From contig NZ_CP015849.1 of the NCBI RefSeq assembly GCF_001654495.1, positions 1 through 64,000 on the forward strand: 64,000 bases of DNA, in the 5' to 3' direction. Shown piece by piece: positions 1 to 8,792 of the stretch; position 1 is the first letter of the stretch, and every line of letters starts with the position of its first letter. The position numbers and the translations under genes were made by a program. The stretch comes from Streptomyces sp. SAT1. GTDB lineage: Bacteria; Actinomycetota; Actinomycetes; Streptomycetales; Streptomycetaceae. Under the pieces are notes generated by a model that did no database searches, was not told the DNA's origin, and saw only the letters and a list, made by a program, of their open reading frames with translations.

Positions 1-457
1 AGGCGTCATCGAGGTCGACCGGCCCGGCTCTGGTCTCGGCCGCCCACGCGCGGACGATGCGCCTGGTGAAGGCGAGCACTTCGGCAGCCGCCGCGCGGCG
101 GGTGGAAGCGTCGATGCCTGTGCCGGCCCCGCCCGACACGAGCTGATACGGACCAGGCTGCGAGCGAGCGAACTCCAGATACGCGGCTGCCGCCGAATAC
201 GGACCCTGCGACGCCGGCCCGTCTGCCACCGCGGTCTGCATCCGCTCCAGCAGGTCGGCGTTGGCCCGCTCCAGCAGGGTTCGCAGCACGGCCTCCTTGC
301 TCGGGAAGTGCTGGTAGATCACCGGCGCGCTATAGCCGATTTCGGCGGCAATCCGTCGGATCGTCACCGCCTGCCAGCCCTCGGCCTCCGCCATGCGGCC
401 GGCGGTGTCCAGGATCTCGGCGAACGTCCGCCGACGGACCTCTTCCCGCTTGCCCAT
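1..457 (-). CDS. TetR family transcriptional regulator (3' end cut by window edge)
   Basis: DNA-binding repressor of the TetR family. The N-terminus reads MGKREEVRRRTFAEILDTAG and is followed by a typical TetR helix-turn-helix (around residues 20-55) with the motif IAAEIGYSAPVIYQHFPSKE. The ligand-binding half continues to the window edge, so the last part is missing. The ATG at 457 is the first start after a strong promoter and palindrome (466-524). That palindrome lies in the gene's own promoter, which points to autorepression. The next gene to the right (751-1389) also runs leftward, so no divergent target is visible; other targets may lie downstream of the gene, outside the window. Family assignment is secure from the HTH; the ligand is unknown. 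Confidence 0.9.
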   Translation of the reverse strand, partial: MGKREEVRRRTFAEILDTAGRMAEAEGWQAVTIRRIAAEIGYSAPVIYQHFPSKEAVLRTLLERANADLLERMQTAVADGPASQGPYSAAAAYLEFARSQPGPYQLVSGGAGTGIDASTRRAAAAEVLAFTRRIVRAWAAETRAGPVDLDDA

Positions 458-465
458 CTAAACCC

Positions 466-496
466 CTAACGGCGTTAGATTATCTAACGCCGTTAG
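466..496. promoter_or_regulatory. TetR operator, perfect inverted repeat with palindromic half sites
   Basis: CTAACGGCGTTAG (466-478) and CTAACGCCGTTAG (484-496) are exact reverse complements separated by 5 bp. Each half is itself a 13-bp palindrome apart from its centre base. The element sits between the candidate -10 and the tetR start codon, where a bound repressor would block the promoter. Confidence 0.85.
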
Positions 497-524
497 TATT
501 TTCCTCGATCTCACCTTCTGTCAA
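495..524 (-). promoter_or_regulatory. Candidate sigma-70-type promoter of the tetR gene
   Basis: On the minus strand a perfect TTGACA (524-519) is followed after 18 bp by AATACT (500-495). The -10 overlaps the end of the operator, consistent with autorepression. The rest of the 497-750 interval shows no convincing gene. Confidence 0.55.
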
Positions 525-750
525 GTGGAGTGGGGACCGGTGAAGTGCGAGCAGCGGAGTCTGCCCGTGCCGCTCGACCGGCTCGACCGGCTGGCTGCCC
601 GAGCGCGGTGGCCCGTCGTGCCACGGCGGTCAATGGGCGAAAGAGGCACAGAGGTCACTTGAACAGAGCGTTCATCACTCTCATCGCGCGGCGCCCGGCT
701 CGGAAGGGCCCCCGCACCGACCGCGGGGAGAGGGCGCCTGGCCGACCGTG

Positions 751-1389
751 TCAGGTTCGGATGTGCCACTCCAGGCAATGGTGGCCTGGTTCGGCTTCGT
801 AGAGTGTGGGCCAGTAGCAGAGGAACGGGCCGCCGGATTCCAGAGCGTCGGCCAAGGTTCGAAAGAGCTGTGTCAGGCCGGTCGCCCATAGGGTTCCGTC
901 CAGGTCTCCGGACCCGATGCCCATCTCGTACACGTGGCCGTACGAGGGGCCGGGGCGGTGGTCGATGAAGGCGACACCGCCGTCGTTGGGGAGCGCGAAG
1001 GGCACGCAGCGATGCAGATTCACGGCCAGTGCGTCGTCCGCCCACAGGTCGGCATCGATGTTGTCCCTGCCGACCTCCACGAGCACGTCGTACATCATCA
1101 GGATGTCGTCCACGCTGCTGAGGCGGTGCCCCGACGGAAGGAATGCACCCGCGGGAAGACTTCTGCGGGAGCCAGGGCCGGTGACCGGCTCAGCGGCTCC
1201 ATCGTGCTGCTGCAGCAGTGTGTTGAGCTCCGGGTGCAGGTCGAAGCCGAGCCGTGACTCCAGCTCTGCGAGCCGCTCGCGCTCCGCCGGCCCGCGCAGC
1301 ATGGCGTGATCGGCGGGCGAGTTCGAACGGAGCCACGACGCAAACCGAGACCACTCACGCTCGAACGCAGGAAGATGTGTCCGTGTCAT
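751..1389 (-). CDS. SMI1/KNR4 (SUKH superfamily) protein
   Basis: A 212-residue protein with a SUKH/SMI1-KNR4 fold. The N-terminal part has the family pattern LAELESRLGFDLHPELNTLL followed by QQHDGA. The middle has FALPNDGGVAFIDHRPGP, the usual strand region after the helical start. SUKH proteins are commonly immunity proteins of toxin systems or, in actinomycetes, stand-alone proteins of unknown role; no polymorphic toxin is visible nearby, so I infer only the fold. ATG at 1389; no operon partner on either side. Confidence 0.8.
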   Translation of the reverse strand: MTRTHLPAFEREWSRFASWLRSNSPADHAMLRGPAERERLAELESRLGFDLHPELNTLLQQHDGAAEPVTGPGSRRSLPAGAFLPSGHRLSSVDDILMMYDVLVEVGRDNIDADLWADDALAVNLHRCVPFALPNDGGVAFIDHRPGPSYGHVYEMGIGSGDLDGTLWATGLTQLFRTLADALESGGPFLCYWPTLYEAEPGHHCLEWHIRT

Positions 1390-1633
1390 CCACTGAACAT
1401 AGGTGGTAGCGCTGACAGCGGGCTTCGGGGCGAAGTCGGCCGACAGGGGTTCGGCAACGCCAGCACTGGTGGCATGGGCGGTACTTGAGGCAGTTCTCTG
1501 TCCTCCGGTTGTTGCCGGCGGCGCTGCTCACGAAGGTGGCGCGTCGGCAGGGCACCGGAAAACCAGGTGCGGCCTCCCCAACCAGCCCCCATACACTGAG
1601 CGGGCAGGACATATCGCCGAAGGAGCCCACCGC

Positions 1634-2695
1634 TTGCAGGCCGCAGTGACCGTCACCCCTGCCCAGATTCCGGATCTTCTCCTGGGTCTCGCCACAGTCC
1701 GCCCGGTCTTCCTCTGGGGCGCTCCCGGCATCGGGAAGTCCTCTCTGGTGAGGAAGTTCGCCGATTCCCTGGGCCTGGAGTGCGTGAGCCTGCTGGGTAC
1801 TCAGCTCGCGCCCGAGGACCTGATTGGCGTGCCGCAGATCCGCGACGGCCGCTCCGTGTTCTGCCCGCCGGAGGCAATCGCCCGCGACGAGCCGTACTGC
1901 CTCTTCCTGGACGAGCTCAATGCCGCGACCCCGGATGTGCAGAAGGCGTTCTACTCGCTCATCCTCGACCGCCGGATCGGCACCTACGAGCTCCCGGTGG
2001 GTTCGATCGTGATCGGCGCCGGCAACCGTGCCACCGACAACGCGCTGGCCCGCCCCATCGCCTCCGCGCTCGTCAACCGCCTCACCCACGTCCATCTGCG
2101 TGCCTCCGCCACCGACTGGCTGGTGTGGGCTGGCGAGAACGGCATCCACCCGTGGGTGGTGGACTACCTCACCGACCGGCCCGACCACCTGTGGTCGCAG
2201 CCGCCCAAGACCGAGGAGCCGTTCTCGACGCCCCGCTCCTGGCACATGCTCTCCGACACGCTGCATTCCTTCGGACCGGCGCTGGACGAGGAGACGCTGA
2301 AGGTCGTGGCGCACGGGACACTGACTCCCGCCCATGCCGTCTCCTTCTGCGGGTACGCCAAGATCGTGCGGCACACCTATGGCATCGAGGCGATCCTCAA
2401 GGGCGACGCCTCCTGGCCGCGCCGCATCGAGGACCGCGACCTGCTCTACTATCTCGCCGAGGCGTTCCGGGGACGGCTCGTCAAGGAGCTCCCGGCCCGG
2501 CGCGAGCACGCCTCGCCCGCCGTGCGTGAGACCTCCTATCGTGCCAAGTCGCTGCTCGTGCAGCTCGCCGAGATCTCCGTCGAGGTGGCCCAGACCGTCA
2601 TCGCCGAGGACGCCGACGGCAATCCGGTGCTGCCCGCCTGGTTCCTGGTGGAGGCCGCCCGCGACATGCCGCGCCTGGTCGAGGCACGGCGTTGA
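1634..2695 (+). CDS. MoxR-type AAA+ ATPase
   Basis: A 353-residue AAA+ ATPase. Walker A is WGAPGIGKSS (residues 28-37), Walker B is CLFLDELNAA, and the sensor region GAGNRATDNALARPI follows. I chose the TTG at 1634 because AGGAG lies 8 bp upstream (1621-1625) and the protein then starts just before the ATPase core; the frame stays open further upstream, but that sequence does not resemble the family. MoxR ATPases act as chaperones or remodellers with a von Willebrand factor A partner. That partner is the next gene, whose TTG start overlaps this stop (TTGA). The substrate is unknown. Confidence 0.88.
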   Translation: MQAAVTVTPAQIPDLLLGLATVRPVFLWGAPGIGKSSLVRKFADSLGLECVSLLGTQLAPEDLIGVPQIRDGRSVFCPPEAIARDEPYCLFLDELNAATPDVQKAFYSLILDRRIGTYELPVGSIVIGAGNRATDNALARPIASALVNRLTHVHLRASATDWLVWAGENGIHPWVVDYLTDRPDHLWSQPPKTEEPFSTPRSWHMLSDTLHSFGPALDEETLKVVAHGTLTPAHAVSFCGYAKIVRHTYGIEAILKGDASWPRRIEDRDLLYYLAEAFRGRLVKELPARREHASPAVRETSYRAKSLLVQLAEISVEVAQTVIAEDADGNPVLPAWFLVEAARDMPRLVEARR

Positions 2696-4494
2696 GCCGG
2701 TCCCGCAAGCAGGGCGCGGACCGCCGCGACCCGGCCGCCGAGGCCTTCGCCGCCGGTGCCGAACTGGTGCGCCGCAACCCCGCTCTCGCAGCCGTCGACG
2801 CCGATTTCGTGCGTACCAAAGGCAACGCCGACGCCCCTGGCCAGGGCCTCGTCCGGGCGGACTCCAACGGGCGGTTGCACATCCATCCCACCCGGCGGGC
2901 CGAACCCGGCGAGTGGGCCTGGGCGCTCGCCCATGGCCTCCTCCACCTCGGATTCGGCCACCTCCCCGCCGCCAAGGAACACCGCGAACAGCCCGACCGC
3001 TTCGACCTCGCCGCCCGCTGCACCGTCGTCAACCGCTTCCTCGCCACCTTTCCCGTCGGCGCCGCCCCCGACCACCTCCCCGAGAGCTACCCTGACGGCG
3101 ACGAGGAGCAGCTCGCCGCCCGCTGGCGCAAGACCGGTGTCCCGGCCGCCTGCGAGCGGGGCGGCACCGCGGACGGCGAACCCGACCAGTTGCTGGTCCA
3201 GTGGCCGCACTGGGGCACCGCCCTGCCCGACCGGCAACTCGCCTTCGCGTACGCCCTGACGCGTACGGTCTCCGCCGCGATGGACGTCGCGGGCGGCCGC
3301 CGGGACCGGCTCACCGGTGAGCGCGTCGCACAGTGCCCTTGGGACCGCGCTCTCAACTGGTTCGTCTCCTCCTACCCGCTGCTCGGTGGCCTCGCGGCCG
3401 GACTGACCGTCGTCGCCGACGCCGAACTCGCCCGCGTGCACGGCATCTCCGTGGCCGCCGTGGACGCCACCGCCGGCGAAATCTACATCAACCCGCTCAA
3501 GCGGTTCACGGACGAGGAGTGGCGCTTCGTCCTCGCCCACGAGATGCTGCACGCGGCCTTGCGCCACGGGGGGCGCCGCGGCGCCCGCGACCACTATCTC
3601 TTCAACGTCGCCGCCGACTACGTCATCAACGGCTGGCTGGTCGAGATGGGCGTCGGCGCGATGCCCGAAGGACTGCTCTACGACGCCGAGTTGAAGGGGC
3701 TGTCGGCCGAGGAGGTGTACGACCGGCTCGCCACCGGGCTGCGGCGCGGCCGACGTCTTGCGACCCTGCGCGGCAAGGGTGTCGGCGACATCCTGGGCGA
3801 ACCACTGCCCGGCCGGGTCGCCGCCCCGGTCGACCTCGACGAGTTCTACCGGCGCGCCCTCGTCCAGGGCCACCAGTTGCACACCGACCGGCAGCGCGGT
3901 CTGCTGCCTGCCGGACTGGTTCAGGAGATCCGCGCGCTCGCTCACCCGCCCGTCCCGTGGGATGCCCGACTGGCCCGTTGGTTCGATGAGTTCGTGCCCC
4001 GTCCCGAGCCGGTGCGCAGCTACGCCCGGCCGGCCCGGCGGCAGGCCTCGACGCCTGACATCCCGCGCGCGGGCCGCTGCTACCCGCCCGAGGAGGTCGC
4101 CCGCTGCACTTTCGGCGTCGTCCTGGACACCTCCGGTTCGATGTCCGGTCCGCTGCTCGCCAAGGCACTGGGCGCGATCGCCTCCTATGCCGAGGCCCGC
4201 GACGTGCCGGCCGCCCGCGTGGTGTTCTGCGACGCCGCCGCCTACGACGCCGGGTACCTGGCGCCGACGGAGATCGCCGGGCGGGTGCGGGTCAGGGGCC
4301 GCGGCGGCACGGTCCTGCAACCCGGCATCGATCTGTTGCAGCGGGCCGACGACTTCCCGCCGGCTGCGCCTGTCCTGGTGATCACCGACGGCTGGTGCGA
4401 TGTGCTGCGGGTCCGCCGTGAGCACGCCTATCTGATCCCGGAGGGCGCGGGACTGCCGTTCACCCCGCGCGGACCGGTCTTCCGGGTGCGCTGA
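2692..4494 (+). CDS. VWA-like domain putative metallopeptidase (DUF2201 type)
   Basis: A 600-residue partner of the MoxR ATPase. The N-terminal two thirds resemble the DUF2201 putative metallopeptidase region, with a zinc-type HEMLH motif at about residues 283-287 (FVLAHEMLHAALRHG) and an earlier ALAHGLLHLGFGHL that looks like a decayed duplicate. The C-terminal part is a VWA-like fold with a MIDAS motif, VLDTSGSMSG, at about residues 478-487 and a later VITDGW. The TTG start overlaps the preceding stop by 4 bp, so the two genes are translationally coupled. The pair resembles other MoxR/VWA modules, in which the VWA protein presents a client to the ATPase; the client and any proteolytic activity are inferred, not shown. 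Confidence 0.85.
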   Translation: MSRSRKQGADRRDPAAEAFAAGAELVRRNPALAAVDADFVRTKGNADAPGQGLVRADSNGRLHIHPTRRAEPGEWAWALAHGLLHLGFGHLPAAKEHREQPDRFDLAARCTVVNRFLATFPVGAAPDHLPESYPDGDEEQLAARWRKTGVPAACERGGTADGEPDQLLVQWPHWGTALPDRQLAFAYALTRTVSAAMDVAGGRRDRLTGERVAQCPWDRALNWFVSSYPLLGGLAAGLTVVADAELARVHGISVAAVDATAGEIYINPLKRFTDEEWRFVLAHEMLHAALRHGGRRGARDHYLFNVAADYVINGWLVEMGVGAMPEGLLYDAELKGLSAEEVYDRLATGLRRGRRLATLRGKGVGDILGEPLPGRVAAPVDLDEFYRRALVQGHQLHTDRQRGLLPAGLVQEIRALAHPPVPWDARLARWFDEFVPRPEPVRSYARPARRQASTPDIPRAGRCYPPEEVARCTFGVVLDTSGSMSGPLLAKALGAIASYAEARDVPAARVVFCDAAAYDAGYLAPTEIAGRVRVRGRGGTVLQPGIDLLQRADDFPPAAPVLVITDGWCDVLRVRREHAYLIPEGAGLPFTPRGPVFRVR

Positions 4495-4625
4495 GCGGCG
4501 GGGCCGCGTACGGCGACGTGGCCTCGGACTCGGCTACGACACCCTCGACCTCCCCGTCGGTCCCGGCCCCGTCAGGGCTGCACCGGCATTGAGCGCAGCG
4601 TTGGCGGCTGGGTGGCGCCGGTGTG

Positions 4626-5156
4626 TCACGGCCGTGTGGTCTCGCCGTCGCCGGGCTGGGGGACGGTGTCGCCGATGACGGCGGCGAGGCGCTGGAGCTG
4701 TGCGGCGAGTTCGCGGCGTTCCCGGGGGGTGAAATGTGACAGTGCCTCGGACTGGCGTGCCCGCAGTTCCGTCCGCATCGCCGCGAGCCGGTCGGCGCCG
4801 TCGTCGGTGAGCCGGACGAGGACCTGGCGTTCGTCGTGCGGAGCGCGCTGCCGTGTGACCGCGCCCGCCGCTTCGAGCTGCTTGAGCATGCGGGTGGCGG
4901 TGGGAACGCTGACCTCGGCGGTGGCGGCGAGCTTGCCGACCGGCAGTCCGTCGCCCCGGGTGTCCGCGGAGAGGGGTTCCAGCAGGGTGAGCTGTGCCAT
5001 GGACAGCCCGGCCCCGGAGCGGCCCACGGTGGCTGCCCGAGAGCGGCGCATCGCGTAGAACAGCCGGTCAGCGGCCTGCGCCAGCTCCCGCACGCCCGCC
5101 TCGTCGCAGGCCGGGTCCTGGACGTCGTCTTCCACTCGTTTGCTGGTCTCTCGCAT
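4626..5156 (-). CDS. MarR family transcriptional regulator
   Basis: A 176-residue winged-helix regulator. The core runs LSMAQLTLLEPLS, VGKLAATAEVSVPTATRMLK (recognition helix), then the wing with RAPHDERQVLVRLTDDG, all typical of MarR. The ATG at 5156 is preferred because it lies just inside an inverted repeat and gives normal family length; an upstream extension would run through the divergent gene. It faces the amidohydrolase gene across 58 bp, so control of that gene and of itself is likely. The ligand is unknown, perhaps an aromatic compound related to the amidohydrolase substrate. Confidence 0.9.
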   Translation of the reverse strand: MRETSKRVEDDVQDPACDEAGVRELAQAADRLFYAMRRSRAATVGRSGAGLSMAQLTLLEPLSADTRGDGLPVGKLAATAEVSVPTATRMLKQLEAAGAVTRQRAPHDERQVLVRLTDDGADRLAAMRTELRARQSEALSHFTPRERRELAAQLQRLAAVIGDTVPQPGDGETTRP

Positions 5157-5161
5157 GACTG

Positions 5162-5194
5162 TTAGCTTACTGAAGGTAGTAATTAGCAAGCTAA
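5162..5194. promoter_or_regulatory. Candidate MarR operator between divergent genes
   Basis: TTAGCTTACT (5162-5171) and AGCAAGCTAA (5185-5194) form an inverted repeat with one mismatch, in the short AT-rich gap between the marR start (5156) and the amidohydrolase start (5215). A strong ribosome binding site, TAGGAGG, follows at 5199-5205. Confidence 0.6.
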
Positions 5195-5214
5195 GCTTTA
5201 GGAGGCTTTGAATC

Positions 5215-6159
5215 ATGGACTTCCCCGCACGCATCGACGTCCACCACCACATCGTCCCGCCGGTCTGGGCCGAGACCCTGGCCGCGCGCGGGCTGGACTC
5301 CGGCGGCTGGCCCATCCCGGACTGGAGCCCGCGGAGCGCGATCGCGATGCTGGACCAGCAGGGCATCGCCACCGGCGTCATGTCCGTCACCTCGCCCGGC
5401 GTCCACCTCGGCGACGACGCGGCGGCCCGCGACCTGGCCCGCGCCGTCAACGAGTACGGTGCCGAGGTCGTCAAGGACCACCCCGGCCGCTTCGGTCACT
5501 TCGCGAGCCTCCCGCTGCCCGACGTGGACGCGGCCGTCGCGGAGGCCGTCCACGCGCTCGACGTCCTGGGCGCCGACGGCGTGGTGCTCATGTCCAACGC
5601 CCATGGCAAGTACCTCGGCGACGCCGGCTTCGAGCCGCTGTGGGCCGAGCTGGACCGCCGTGCCGCGAACGTCTTCGTCCACCCCGCACAGCCCCCGATG
5701 ACGCTGCTGCCCGGCACCCCTGCCCCGCTCGCGGACTACGTCTTCGACACCACCCGCACCGCCCTGGACATGGTGCTCAACGGCGTCATGGACCGCTACC
5801 GCGACGTGCGCGTCATCCTGTCCCACGGCGGCGGATTCCTGCCGTACGCCGCCTACCGCTTCTCCGGTCTGACCTCCACCGTCGTGGACCGGGAGCGCAA
5901 GGCCGACGACATCCTGCGTGACCTCAAGCGGTTCTACTTCGACACCGCGCTGTCCGCCAGCCCCTCCGCCCTGCCGGCCCTGCTCGCCTTCGCCGAGCCC
6001 GGCCACATCCTCTACGGCAGCGACTGGCCCTTCGCCCCGCAGGAGACCGGTACCTACTACAACCAGTTCCTGGAGACCTACCCGGACTTCGCCCCCGGCC
6101 AGGCGGCGGCCGTCGACCGCGGCAACGCCGAGGCGCTCTTTCCCCGCCTCGCCCGCTGA
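5215..6159 (+). CDS. Amidohydrolase-family decarboxylase-like enzyme (ACMSD/gamma-resorcylate decarboxylase type)
   Basis: A 314-residue TIM-barrel metal enzyme of the amidohydrolase superfamily, in the group that contains aminocarboxymuconate-semialdehyde decarboxylase and gamma-resorcylate decarboxylase. Metal ligands visible are the HxH at residues 10-12 (DVHHHIVPP), H156 (VFVHPAQ), H204 (ILSHGGGF) and D270 (YGSDWPF). These fit a decarboxylase or C-C hydrolase acting on an aromatic or semialdehyde acid. AGGAGG lies 10 bp before the ATG. It is divergent from a MarR regulator that probably controls it. The exact substrate cannot be read from the sequence. Confidence 0.85.
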   Translation: MDFPARIDVHHHIVPPVWAETLAARGLDSGGWPIPDWSPRSAIAMLDQQGIATGVMSVTSPGVHLGDDAAARDLARAVNEYGAEVVKDHPGRFGHFASLPLPDVDAAVAEAVHALDVLGADGVVLMSNAHGKYLGDAGFEPLWAELDRRAANVFVHPAQPPMTLLPGTPAPLADYVFDTTRTALDMVLNGVMDRYRDVRVILSHGGGFLPYAAYRFSGLTSTVVDRERKADDILRDLKRFYFDTALSASPSALPALLAFAEPGHILYGSDWPFAPQETGTYYNQFLETYPDFAPGQAAAVDRGNAEALFPRLAR

Positions 6160-6219
6160 CCCGGCCCTCCGGCGCACGATCCGCGTCGGCGCGGCGCGCC
6201 GGACGAACGTGTCGTCCGG

Positions 6220-7160
6220 TGCGTCCATCGGCATCAGGTCTCCCTTTCCGCCCCCTTCCGCGGGTCCAGGATGGCCGTGACGGCGGCCGGACGATGTGTG
6301 GTCCCCCGCTGCCCGTGCCGCGGTAGCGCTGCGACGGCGCGCATCCGGGTGCGGGCCTGGGCGAGGAGTGTCTCGCGGCCAGTTCCGACAGAGCTGCTCG
6401 GGCAGCGGTAGGCAACTGGTCTGCCGTGGCCAGCAGTTGGGCCTCGCCGATCGGGAGCAGTGCGCGCTCAGGGTGGACAGCAGGTCGGTCAGGGCGGCGT
6501 GGAGCTGGGTTCCGTCCGCCTCCCGTACGGTGAACGACAGGTGGGCGAAGGGGGCGGCGCCGGTGTGGTCGGGCCGGGTGTCCAGGTGCGCGCCGTTCGA
6601 TCGTCTCCATGGCCGCCGACATCTTCGCCGAGATGTGGTCCAAGCTCCAGGCCCTTGCCCTGGTACACCGACAGATGGTGGTTGGCGGGGCTGATGGCCT
6701 GGCAGACCGGGCAGTTCCGGGCCGCCGGGCACGAGGGTGGTGCTGTCGTCGTCGGCCACCTCCTACCACTCGGCGGCCAGTCCGGCCACGCGGTGGGCCA
6801 GCACGAGCACCGTCGGGTCGTCCGGACGGCGGCCGGGCCATCGGTCGCGTTCGGCGGACAGAGCGGTGGCGAGCAGTTCGGAGAGGGCGGTGGCGGTCAG
6901 GGGGCGATCGGTGAAGGAGCGTACCGAGCGCCGGGCCGCCAGCACCTGCCACAGCGGGCCGGTCGGCGGCACCGCGCGGCCGGGCGGTCCGGTCAGGCGG
7001 CGACCCAAGCGAGCGAGCCCGCGGCGGCGCCGACGGTGGTCGCGGCCCCGGCCCGGCGGCCGTCCCGCGGTGCGTTGTGCAGGACCGGCATCAGCTCGGG
7101 CCCGGGAGCGACGGTGACGACGAGGGCGAACAGTGCGAAGCCGAGGGCTTCATCGGTCAT
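6220..7160 (-). pseudogene. Decayed remnants: LysE exporter fragment joined to nitroreductase-like fragment
   Basis: This roughly 1-kb interval has no intact gene. On the minus strand, 7160 to about 7008 encodes the first 50 or so residues of a LysE-type amino acid exporter (MTDEALGFALFALVV, VAPGPELMPVLHNA, DGRRAGAATTVGAAAGSL). The frame then breaks. A short open frame from about 7008 to 6763 reads WQVLAARRSVRSFTDRPLT, the N-terminal flavin-binding pattern of nitroreductase/SagB-type dehydrogenases, and ends early. Below 6760, coding-like peptides such as NHHLSVYQGKGLEL and GTQLHAALTDLLSTLS appear in different frames, so frameshifts continue. I read this as fused, degraded gene remains. Confidence 0.6.
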
Positions 7161-7176
7161 GCCAGGTCATGCCAGG

Positions 7177-7869
7177 TCACGCCAGGTCCAGGAGCTGCTC
7201 GTAGAAGCCGCCGAAGCCCTTGTCCCGGTCGACGAGGTGCAGTTCGAGGATCCAGTGGCAGTGCCGTCCGGAGCGGTCGGTGCGGCGGAGCGGGCCGGTG
7301 TTGTCGGGGGTGATGTACGACTCCGTCTTCGCGCCGTCGTTCGTCTCGTGCGGGAACTCGCCGACCAGGTGGCCGCTGTGCCAGATGCCGATCTCCCAGC
7401 CCGCGTCACCGGCCAGCCGCTCGCCCTCCGCGTGCAGCTGCGCGCCCGTGATGTGCTCGTCCGCCTGGAAGGCGGCCCGGCCGGCGTCGAAGATGCGTGG
7501 GAGGTCGGCGAGGAGGCGGTGCTTGTCGGGATCGTCGCCGAAGACGTAGGTGCGGCCGAAGTCGGCCTCGTACTCCTCGAAGATCGGGCCGAAGTCGGCG
7601 AAGGCGATGTCGTCCGCTCCGATGACGCGGTCCGGCGGGTTGTCCCGGTAGGGCAGCAGGGTGTTGGGGCCGGAGCGGATGATGCGCTTGTGCCAGTGCT
7701 TGGTGGTGCCGAACATGTCGTTCGCCAGGTCGCGGATCGCGTCGCTGACCTCGCGCTCGCCGCGCCCGGGTGCGACCAGGCCGCGGCGCTCGGTCTCGGC
7801 GAACAGCGCGGTCGCCTTCTCCTGCGCGCGCACGAGGCCCGCCGCGCGCTCGTTCTCGTCGAATCCCAC
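7177..7869 (-). CDS. M24-fold (aminopeptidase/creatinase) family protein
   Basis: A 230-residue pita-bread-fold protein without the extra N-terminal domain of Xaa-Pro aminopeptidases. Landmarks are the opening helices RAQEKATALFAETERRG, DIAFADFGPIFEEYEADFGR (the DxnD metal-ligand region), WHSGHLVGEFPHE (the His region) and the closing LELHLVDRDKGFGGFYEQLL, where the family carries its two glutamates. The pattern is family-like but the last metal ligands are not canonical, so catalysis is uncertain. ATG at 7869; the HAD gene begins divergently 62 bp away. The stop lies next to the LysE remnant. Confidence 0.8.
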   Translation of the reverse strand: MGFDENERAAGLVRAQEKATALFAETERRGLVAPGRGEREVSDAIRDLANDMFGTTKHWHKRIIRSGPNTLLPYRDNPPDRVIGADDIAFADFGPIFEEYEADFGRTYVFGDDPDKHRLLADLPRIFDAGRAAFQADEHITGAQLHAEGERLAGDAGWEIGIWHSGHLVGEFPHETNDGAKTESYITPDNTGPLRRTDRSGRHCHWILELHLVDRDKGFGGFYEQLLDLA

Positions 7870-7931
7870 CGTCGCTCACTTCCTGTTGCCGCATGTGCCA
7901 GGTGCTTACGGGCAACAGCTTGGCATATGAG

Positions 7932-8792
7932 ATGACTCACGCGACGCTGTCCTGGCACGTGGGAGTCGAGACCGGCGTATACGATCCGGTGGTGATCGAC
8001 TTCTCGGGCCGCTCCCTGGTCTTCGACATCGACGGCACCCTCTGCTTCGACGGGCGGACCGTCGACCACCGGATCCTCGCGGCGCTCGCGGACTGCGAGC
8101 GCGCGGGTCATTCCCTGGTCTTCGCTTCCGCCCGGCCCGTCCGGGACCTGCTGCCCGTCCTCGACGGGGCCTTTCCGTCCGCGGTGCTGATCGGCGGCAA
8201 CGGGAGCCTGGTGTCGGTCGGCGGGCGGGTGCGGGCGAGGGCCGCGTTCGACTCCGTGGTCCTGGGCGCGTTCCTGGAAGCGGTCGCCCGGTACGACGCC
8301 CGTTACCTCGCCGACGGCCCGTGGGACTACGCGTACACGGGGCCCGAGGACCACCCGATCACGAGCCGCGTGGATCAGGGCGGGCTCGCGCGCAGGGTGG
8401 ATCTGGCCGAACTGCCCGAGGTGGTGAAGCTCCTCGTCGTCGGGGCTTCGGACCTCGCCGCCTGCGCCGAGGCCGGGCGCGAGCTCGGACTGACGGTCAA
8501 CCATCATCTCGACGAGGCGATCGTGGATCTCGCACCCGCCTCGACGACGAAGTGGGACGCTCTGACCGCGCTGGGGATCAGCACCTATGTGGCGTTCGGC
8601 AACGACATCAACGACCTCGACCTCCTGCGGAACGCGGAGCGGGCGGTCCGGGTCGGGGCCCATCCGAGCCTGGAGGGCGTCGCCCACGTCACCGTACCGG
8701 CGGACCCGGCCGCGGTCGCGGCCGAGATCTCCCGGCTGGCGAGGGCAGCCCGGCCGGACGCCCTGCCCGACCTGACCGGGGCGGGCGGCTGA
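7932..8792 (+). CDS. HAD-IIB (Cof-type) phosphatase
   Basis: A haloacid-dehalogenase-fold phosphatase. Motif I is VFDIDGTLCFDG, motif II is LVFASARP, and the C-terminal motifs are STTKWDALTAL and YVAFGNDINDLDLLRNA (Mg-binding aspartates). The long insert between motifs II and III is the IIB cap, typical of sugar phosphatases. ATG at 7932 is the longest sensible start, but GTG at 7989 or 7992 would put the family-like DFSGRSLVFDIDG right at the N-terminus and is equally possible, as none has a strong ribosome binding site. No pathway neighbour identifies the substrate. Confidence 0.82.
   Translation: MTHATLSWHVGVETGVYDPVVIDFSGRSLVFDIDGTLCFDGRTVDHRILAALADCERAGHSLVFASARPVRDLLPVLDGAFPSAVLIGGNGSLVSVGGRVRARAAFDSVVLGAFLEAVARYDARYLADGPWDYAYTGPEDHPITSRVDQGGLARRVDLAELPEVVKLLVVGASDLAACAEAGRELGLTVNHHLDEAIVDLAPASTTKWDALTALGISTYVAFGNDINDLDLLRNAERAVRVGAHPSLEGVAHVTVPADPAAVAAEISRLARAARPDALPDLTGAGG

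Noticed and set aside
1403..1633. Upstream extension of the MoxR gene
   Set aside because: No family match before the TTG at 1634, which has a good ribosome binding site.
4626..5474. Longer form of the MarR protein
   Set aside because: The extension runs antisense through the amidohydrolase gene and lacks MarR features; ATG 5156 fits the operator position.
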